13,951 nucleotides of DNA. Origin: Betaproteobacteria bacterium. GTDB taxonomy: Bacteria > Pseudomonadota > Gammaproteobacteria > Burkholderiales > Burkholderiaceae_C. Position numbers and translations under genes: made by a program. The notes beneath the pieces were generated by a model. It was not told where the DNA came from. It searched no databases and worked only from the letters and a program-made list of their open reading frames with translations. The DNA lies in NCBI GenBank assembly GCA_005884255.1, contig VBDL01000078.1:1-13951 (forward strand), read 5' to 3'. Below are positions 9,046 to 13,951 of this stretch, in pieces; the stretch's first letter is position 1; each line of letters begins with the position of its first letter.

Positions 9046-9168
9046 CGGCAGCGAGTGACGGTGTCGGAATTGCGGACACTCTAACGGCTCGGCTGTTCGG
9101 GTTCCTCCCGATAAACCCGTGGCGCCGGTCTCTTGTGATTATGAATTATTGGTTATAGGCTTCACCGG
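9046..9168. promoter_or_regulatory. Divergent regulatory region between sigma-54 activator and malonate operon
   Basis: The 123-bp interval separates two divergent regulator genes. Next to the activator start lies an imperfect 19-bp palindrome, GTGTCGGAATTGCGGACAC (9061-9079), with TGTC-N9-GACA ends, plausible as an activator or autoregulatory site. Near the GntR gene a short AT-rich patch (about 9133-9157) stands out in this GC-rich sequence. TTGTGA (9133-9138) and TATAGG (9154-9159) could be promoter boxes, but the 15-nt spacing is short. I found no good -24/-12 sigma-54 promoter. Confidence 0.45.
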
Positions 9169-9870
9169 ATGGTCGACCCGACGCCACTGCGCCCCGCTTC
9201 TCTGCACGAAGAAGTGGCCGCACGGCTGCGCAGCATGGTGTTCGAGCGCCAGCTCGCGCCGGGGCAATGGATCGACGAGCTGGCGCTGGCGCAGGCCTGG
9301 CACATCAGCCGCACGCCGCTGCGCGAGGCGCTGAAGGTGCTGGCCGCCGAGGGCCTCGTCACCCTGATCCCGCGGCGCGGCTGCCAGGTCACGGAACTCT
9401 CCGAGGACGATGCCGACGCGCTGTTCCCGGTGATGGCGCTGCTCGAGGGCCGCTGTGCCTACGAGGCGGTGATGAAGGCCAACGACGAGCAGCTGCAGGA
9501 GCTCAGGCAACTGCACGGCGAACTGGAGCAGCACGCCGCCGTGCACGACATCGACGGCTATTACCGCGCGAACCATGTGTTCCACAGCCGCGTGCAGGCG
9601 CTGGCCGACAACCGCTGGCTGGATCGCGCCACCAACGACTTGCGCCGCTTCCTGCGCCTGCTGCGCGGACGGCAGCTCAACCTCGAAGGCCGCATCGAGC
9701 AATCGATCGGCGAGCACCGCGCACTGATCGCTGCCTTCGAGCGGCGCGATGCGAAGCGCGCCGAGACGCTGATGCACGACCACCTGATGGCGCAGCTCGC
9801 CGCCTTGAAGGCGCTGCGCGCGGAAGAAGGCCACACCCGAACCGAGAAGGGAGCGACCCATGTTGGCTGA
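9169..9870 (+). CDS. GntR-family regulator, FadR/FCD subfamily (probable malonate regulator)
   Basis: A 233-residue regulator. Residues about 11-75 are the GntR winged helix-turn-helix (LHEEVAARLRSMVFERQLAPGQ, ISRTPLREALKVLAAEGLV and RRGCQV are legible in order). Residues about 82-210 are the all-helical FCD ligand domain with the metal-binding histidines NHVFH (136, 139), EHR (183) and MHDHL (203, 205). FCD proteins bind small carboxylates through the metal. ATG 9169 is the only usual start after the in-frame TGA at 9142-9144. Its 3' end overlaps the malonyl-CoA decarboxylase gene by 11 bp, so the two are translationally linked. A GntR protein (GtrA) controls the malonate TRAP operon of Sinorhizobium meliloti, so by context this protein likely responds to malonate or malonyl-CoA and controls its own operon. 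Confidence 0.9.
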   Translation: MVDPTPLRPASLHEEVAARLRSMVFERQLAPGQWIDELALAQAWHISRTPLREALKVLAAEGLVTLIPRRGCQVTELSEDDADALFPVMALLEGRCAYEAVMKANDEQLQELRQLHGELEQHAAVHDIDGYYRANHVFHSRVQALADNRWLDRATNDLRRFLRLLRGRQLNLEGRIEQSIGEHRALIAAFERRDAKRAETLMHDHLMAQLAALKALRAEEGHTRTEKGATHVG

Positions 9871-11143
9871 ACTGCGCTCTGCCGCGCGACGCGTCGGCGA
9901 CCAGCGCGCGCTGCGCTCGCTGCTCATCGATTGCCGGCGCCTGCTCTCCGAGCGCGGCGAGGCCAACAGCGTGGCCATCGCGGCCGGCGTGGTGCAGCAC
10001 TTCGCGCACCTCGCGCCCGAACAGCAACTGAGCTTCTTCGAGCGCCTGTCGCGCGACTTCAGCCCCGACCCGCAGGCCGTGCTGCACAGCGCGCAGGCCT
10101 ATGCCGACGAGCCGAGCGCCGACAACCTCATCGTGCTGACGCGCGCCGCCGAGCCGCCGCGCCAAGAGCTGCTGCGACGCATCAACCGCACCGCCGGCGG
10201 CACTGCCGCGCTGGTGCGCATGCGCCGCGCGCTGCTGGAGAAGCTGCCGCAGCGCCCGGAATTGCGTGCGCTCGAGGCCGACCTCTATCACCTGCTGTCG
10301 AGCTGGTTCAACCCCGGCTTCCTGCGATGTGCCAAGGTCGACTGGAACTCGCCCGCGCAACTGCTGGAGCAGATCATCCGCCACGAGGCGGTGCACGAGA
10401 TCGACGGCTGGGACGACCTGCGCCGCCGCCTGCAGCCCGACCGCCGCTGCTTCGCCTTCTTCCACCCGCAGCTGCCCGACGAGCCGCTGATCTTCGTCGA
10501 GGTGGCGCTGTTGCCGGAGATGCCGACCGCGATCGCGCCGCTGATCGACAAGTCTTCGGAGCCGATGCCGCCCAGCGCCTTCAAGGTGGCGGCGTTCTAC
10601 TCGATCAGCAACTGCCAGCCGGGGCTGCGCGGCGTGTCGCTCGGCAACTTCCTCATCAAGCGCGTGGCCGAGCAGCTGCATCGCGAGCTGCCGCGGCTGC
10701 GCACCTTCTGCACCTTGTCGCCGATTCCGGGCTTTGCCGCGTGGCTGGCGCGCGGCGAGGACTTCGCGGCGCTGCCGAGCCTGAAGCGCCCCGCGGTGGA
10801 GCGTGCGCTGCAAGCCCGCGCAGCGCTGCAAGAGGCCTGCGGCGGCGACTGGAGCAAGCTCGACGCGGCCGCGCACGCCGACGCGTTGCAGCGCCTGGCC
10901 GCCATCTATCTCGCGCACGTGTCGACACGCGGCGACGGCGACCCGGTGGCGCGCTTCCACCTCGACAACGGCGCCCGGCTGGAGCGCCTGAACCCGGGCG
11001 CCAACGTGTCGCGCAAGGGCCTGAAGCAGGCGCATGGGTTGATGGTCAATTACCTCTACGACCTCGCGCGCATCGAATCCAGCCACGAGGCTTTCACACA
11101 GGGCGAGGTCGTGCACTCGCGCGCCATCGCCCAGATGATCTAG
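9860..11143 (+). CDS. matA: Malonyl-CoA decarboxylase
   Basis: A 427-residue enzyme converting malonyl-CoA to acetyl-CoA and CO2 (EC 4.1.1.9). The N-terminal half (about 1-150) is the helical domain. The acetyltransferase-like catalytic domain follows, with AFYSISNCQPGLRGVSLGNF (245-264), TLSPIPGF (285-292; Ser287 matches the catalytic serine of the human enzyme), RFHLDNGARLERLN (365-378; His367 matches the catalytic histidine) and GLMVNYLYDL (393-402). The length is normal for bacterial members. AAGGGAG sits about 7 nt before ATG 9860, and the gene overlaps the end of the GntR gene. It provides the decarboxylation step for malonate imported by the TRAP system encoded directly downstream. The stop TAG is shared with the next gene's AGGAGA ribosome binding site. 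The symbol follows the rhizobial matA genes. Confidence 0.95.
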   Translation: MLAELRSAARRVGDQRALRSLLIDCRRLLSERGEANSVAIAAGVVQHFAHLAPEQQLSFFERLSRDFSPDPQAVLHSAQAYADEPSADNLIVLTRAAEPPRQELLRRINRTAGGTAALVRMRRALLEKLPQRPELRALEADLYHLLSSWFNPGFLRCAKVDWNSPAQLLEQIIRHEAVHEIDGWDDLRRRLQPDRRCFAFFHPQLPDEPLIFVEVALLPEMPTAIAPLIDKSSEPMPPSAFKVAAFYSISNCQPGLRGVSLGNFLIKRVAEQLHRELPRLRTFCTLSPIPGFAAWLARGEDFAALPSLKRPAVERALQARAALQEACGGDWSKLDAAAHADALQRLAAIYLAHVSTRGDGDPVARFHLDNGARLERLNPGANVSRKGLKQAHGLMVNYLYDLARIESSHEAFTQGEVVHSRAIAQMI

Positions 11144-11155
11144 GAGACAAGAACC

Positions 11156-12169
11156 ATGCTCACTCGTCGGGACTTCATGCAAGGCCTCGCCCTCGCCTCC
11201 TCAGGGCTGGCCATCGGCGCCTTCGCGCAGGCGGGCGCGCTGAAGATCTCTCACCAGTTCCCCGGCGGCTCGGCCACCGAGGGCGACTTCCGCGACCGCC
11301 TGTGCCGCCGCTTCGCCAGCGAGCTCGAGAAGCGCACGAACGGCGCGCTGAAGGCCGCCGTCTATCCCGGCTCGTCGCTGATGAAGGTGAACGCGCAGTT
11401 CTCCGCGCTGCGCAAGGGCGCGCTGGACATGAGCCTGGTGCCGCTGTCGTACGCCGGCGGCGAGGTGGCCGAGACCAATATCGGCCTGATGCCGGCGCTG
11501 GTACCGAACTACGAGGTCGGCGCGCATTGGAAGAACGCCGAGGTCGGCAAGCTGCTGTCCAAGGTGCTCGACGACAAGGGCATCGTCGTCGTCAGCTGGA
11601 TCTGGCAGGCCGGCGGCGTGGCGAGCCGACCGCGCGCGATGGTCACGCCCGACGAGGCCAAGGGCCTGAAGGTGCGCGGCGGCAGCCGCGAGATGGACCT
11701 GATGCTCAAGGCCGCCGGTGCCTCGGTGATCTCGCTGCCGTCCAACGAGATCTATGCGGCCATGCAGACCGGCGCGATGGACGCCGCGATGACCTCGTCG
11801 ACCAGCTTCATCTCCTTCAAGCTCGAGGAGCTGGCCAAGCACTTGACCAGCGGCCGCCAACGCACCTACTGGTTCATGTTCGAGCCGCTCTTGATGAGCA
11901 AGGAGGTGTTCGGCAAGCTCACGAAACCGCAGCAGGACACCGTGATGGCGCTCGGCACCGAGCTGGAGAAGTTCGCCACCGAAGGCGCGCAGGCCGACGA
12001 CAAGCTGTGCGCCGAGGTCTACGCCAAGGCCGGCGCGAAGGTCTACGACATGGATGACGCGGTGCTGCGCAAATGGCAGGCGCTGGCGCGCGACACCGCG
12101 TGGAAGGACTTCGGCGAGCGCAACGAATCCTGCGCAACGCTGCTGCGCGCGGCGCAGAAGCTGCTGTGA
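11156..12169 (+). CDS. TRAP transporter substrate-binding protein (DctP type), probably malonate
   Basis: The periplasmic solute receptor of a tripartite ATP-independent (Na+- or H+-driven) importer, 337 residues. The N-terminus MLTRRDFMQGLALASSG carries a twin-arginine motif and hydrophobic core, with cleavage likely after AQA (about residue 26), so export through Tat is probable. Family features are QFPGGSATEGDF, the Arg174 region (EAKGLKVRGGS) where DctP proteins bind the substrate carboxylate, and NEIYAAMQTGAMDAA (197-211). AGGAGA (11142-11147) precedes ATG 11156. It lies 12 bp after the decarboxylase gene and runs into the dctQ-type gene (GTGA overlap). The gene set matches the malonate TRAP system MatPQM of Sinorhizobium meliloti, and the substrate is inferred from that, not from the residues themselves. 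Confidence 0.93.
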   Translation: MLTRRDFMQGLALASSGLAIGAFAQAGALKISHQFPGGSATEGDFRDRLCRRFASELEKRTNGALKAAVYPGSSLMKVNAQFSALRKGALDMSLVPLSYAGGEVAETNIGLMPALVPNYEVGAHWKNAEVGKLLSKVLDDKGIVVVSWIWQAGGVASRPRAMVTPDEAKGLKVRGGSREMDLMLKAAGASVISLPSNEIYAAMQTGAMDAAMTSSTSFISFKLEELAKHLTSGRQRTYWFMFEPLLMSKEVFGKLTKPQQDTVMALGTELEKFATEGAQADDKLCAEVYAKAGAKVYDMDDAVLRKWQALARDTAWKDFGERNESCATLLRAAQKLL

Positions 12170-12738
12170 GCGCCGTACCGCACGGCCTCACCCCGCCGGT
12201 GGTGAGGGACGATGCCGCACGCACCGAAGAGAACGCGCTGCCCGCGCCGCTGCGCCTGCTGGCCAAGGCCACGCACGCGCTGCACCGCGCGATGATGGTG
12301 ATCGGCATGCTGGCGCTGTTCGCCGCATCGCTGGTGCTCACGCACAGCGTCGTCACGCGCTATCTCTTCAAGGCGGCCACCGACTGGCAGGACGAGGCCG
12401 CCGTGTTCTGCCTCGTCGGCGTCACCTTCCTGTGTGCCGGCCAGGTGCAGCTGCTGCGCGGCCACATCGGCATCGAGGCGCTGGCCGGTGCCCTGCCCTC
12501 GCGCTGGAACCGCATCCGCCTGCTGCTCGTCGACATCGTCTCGCTCGCCTTCTGCGCCTTCTTCGCGTGGAAGTCGTGGACGCTGTGGAATGAGTCGTGG
12601 GTCGACAAGCAGACGACCTCGTCGTCGTGGGCGCCGCCGCTGTGGATCCCCTACGGCCTGATGGCCGTTGGCATGACGCTGCTGTCGGTGCAGCTGCTGC
12701 TGCAGACCCTGGTTCGCTTCGGGAGGCACGATGACTGA
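12166..12738 (+). CDS. TRAP transporter small membrane subunit (DctQ type)
   Basis: The 190-residue small permease subunit. Four membrane helices are visible: about 42-64 (MMVIGMLALFAASLVLTHSV), 74-96 (WQDEAAVFCLVGVTFLCAGQ), 117-140 (IRLLLVDIVSLAFCAFFAW) and 158-183 (PLWIPYGLMAVGMTLLSVQL). RYLFKAATDWQDE is a typical DctQ stretch. I chose GTG 12166, which overlaps the stop of the binding-protein gene (GTGA). The frame continues upstream to an ATG at 12073, but that extension lies inside the preceding gene and has no membrane or family features. The first 35 or so residues are hydrophilic, slightly longer than usual, so a later start cannot be excluded. The end overlaps the large-subunit gene by 8 bp. 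Confidence 0.88.
   Translation: MSAVPHGLTPPVVRDDAARTEENALPAPLRLLAKATHALHRAMMVIGMLALFAASLVLTHSVVTRYLFKAATDWQDEAAVFCLVGVTFLCAGQVQLLRGHIGIEALAGALPSRWNRIRLLLVDIVSLAFCAFFAWKSWTLWNESWVDKQTTSSSWAPPLWIPYGLMAVGMTLLSVQLLLQTLVRFGRHDD
12721..12726 (+). promoter_or_regulatory. Ribosome binding site of the TRAP large-subunit gene
   Basis: GGGAGG lies 4 nt before ATG 12731, inside the last codons of the dctQ-type gene. It fixes the start of the large subunit and shows that translation is coupled. Confidence 0.6.
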
Positions 12739-13951
12739 ACTGACCATCGGCCTGCTGTTCGGCGGCGCCACCTTGCTCTTGATGTTCTCCGGCACGCCGA
12801 TCGCTTTCGCGCTCGGCAGCGTCGCGGTGCTGTTCATGCTGTTCTTCATGCCGGCCTCCGCGCTCGACACGGTCACGCAGAACGTCTACGAGGAGATGGC
12901 GAGCATCACGCTGCTGTCGATTCCGCTGTTCATCTTGAAAGGCGCGGCGATCGGCAAGTCGCGCGCCGGCCAGGATCTCTATGCCGCGATGCATGTGTGG
13001 ATGAGCAAGATCCCCGGCGGCCTCGGCATCGCCAACGTGTTCGCCTGCGCGCTGTTCGCCGCGATGGCCGGCTCGTCGCCCGCCACCTGCTCGGCCATCG
13101 GCTCGGCCGGCATCCCGGAGATGCGCAAGCGCGGCTACTCGCCCGGCTTCGCGGCCGGCATCATCGCCGCCGGCGGCACACTCGGCATCCTGCTGCCGCC
13201 ATCGATCACGATGATCCTCTATGCGGTCGCGGCCGAGCAGTCGCTGGGTCGCCTGTTCCTCGCCGGCATCGGCCCCGGCGTGCTGCTGGTGGTGTTGTTC
13301 GCCGGTTATGCCGTCGTGCGCTACCGCCAGGAATGCGTCGGCGCTGCTCGCCGACGAGCACTTCACGCTGCGCCAGCGCTTCGAGATGCTGCCGCGCGTG
13401 CTGCCCTTCGTGATCCTGCTGATCGGCGTGATGGTGGCGCTGTACGGCGGCTTCGCGACGCCGTCGGAGACCGCGGGGCTCGGCGCCATCCTCGCGCTGG
13501 CGCTGATCGCGATCATCTACCGCATGTGGCGGCCGAAGGATCTGGAGCCGATCTTCGCGTCGACGATCAAGGAGTCGACGATGCTGATGTTCATCATCGG
13601 CATGTCGCTGCTGTTCTCCTACGTGATGAGCTACCTGCACATCAGCCAGTCGGTGGCGCAGTGGATCGTCGCGCTGCAGCTGTCGCGCTGGCTGCTGCTG
13701 GCGGCCATCCTGCTGCTGGTGATCGTGCTCGGCTTCTTCCTGCCGCCAGTGAGCATCATCCTGATGACGGCGCCCATCATCCTGCCGCCGCTGAAGGCCG
13801 CCGGCTTCGACCTCGTGTGGTTCGGCGTGCTGATGACCATCGTGATGGAGACCGGCCTCATCCATCCACCGGTGGGGCTCAACATCTTCGTCATCAAGAA
13901 CATCGCGCCGGACATCTCGCTGTCGCAGATCATCTGGGGCGTGCTGCCCTT
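12731..13951 (+). pseudogene. TRAP transporter large membrane subunit (DctM type), frameshifted and cut by the window edge
   Basis: The large permease subunit that carries the transport path. From ATG 12731 one frame encodes residues 1-201, starting MTELTIGLLFGGATLLLMFS and including KIPGGLGIANVFACALFAAM, GSSPATCSAIGSAGIPEM and the DctM signature GGTLGILLPPSITMIL (148-163), up to VVRYRQE (13333). The family sequence then continues only in the next frame from 13338: SALLADEHFTLRQRFEMLPR, GGFATPSETAGLGA, LGFFLPPVSIILMTAPI and TGLIHPPVGLNIFVIKNIAP, open to position 13951. The net effect is one extra base (or a deletion not divisible by three) between about 13328 and 13340, in a cytoplasmic loop. 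Together the parts give about 406 residues of the usual 425-430, so only the last residues are outside. If real, the lesion destroys the transporter; a sequencing error is the main alternative. Confidence 0.85.

Noticed and set aside
9115..9137. TGGC...TTG as a sigma-54 -24/-12 promoter
   Set aside because: The distance between the GG and the TTG elements is two bases too long and the required GC is missing.
9931..12057. 708-codon plus-strand frame overlapping malonyl-CoA decarboxylase and the TRAP binding protein
   Set aside because: It is off-frame from two strongly recognised proteins and has Ala/Arg-rich shadow composition.

Overview
The window is a GC-rich (visibly near 70%), densely coded chromosomal piece. 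The gene families, the codon use and the presence of a PHA depolymerase gene fit a betaproteobacterium of the order Burkholderiales (Rubrivivax/Leptothrix/Ideonella-like). That placement is inferred from gene style only. I see no rRNA, tRNA, CRISPR array, insertion sequence or phage gene, and no gene-free stretch longer than about 130 bases.

Layout. (1) Positions 1-1710, minus strand: the start of a secreted short-chain PHA depolymerase (cut by the window edge) and a periplasmic branched-chain amino-acid-type binding protein, separated by two strong hairpins. (2) 1808-5770, plus strand: a small low-affinity iron permease-family protein, a 1020-residue LuxR-type ATPase regulator with an N-terminal zinc ribbon, and a group 1 truncated hemoglobin. 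(3) 5788-6700: the remains of a cupin gene, a GFA/CENP-V-type zinc protein, and a convergent DUF4242 protein. (4) 6790-9045: a glyoxalase II-like metallo-hydrolase and a PAS/sigma-54 activator that face each other and run into each other's 3' end with no stop codon in between. (5) 9169-13951, plus strand: a tightly packed operon of a GntR/FCD regulator, malonyl-CoA decarboxylase and the three subunits of a TRAP transporter.

The operon in (5) reads as a malonate uptake and catabolism locus: the TRAP binding protein and its membrane subunits would import the dicarboxylate, a malonyl-CoA synthetase (expected just beyond the right edge) would activate it, and the decarboxylase would yield acetyl-CoA. 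The GntR protein is the likely malonate-responsive switch. The divergent sigma-54 activator may add a second control.

The most striking property of the window is the number of lesions in otherwise well-conserved genes: a probable 1-nt frameshift in the signal peptide of the binding protein, an internally deleted and truncated cupin gene, loss of both stop codons between the convergent hydrolase and activator, and a frameshift in the TRAP large subunit. These are either real small indels or assembly/sequencing errors; raw reads would decide. I did not find a clearly new multi-gene system. The best candidates for novelty are the zinc-ribbon LuxR regulator next to a hemoglobin gene and the stop-less convergent gene pair.
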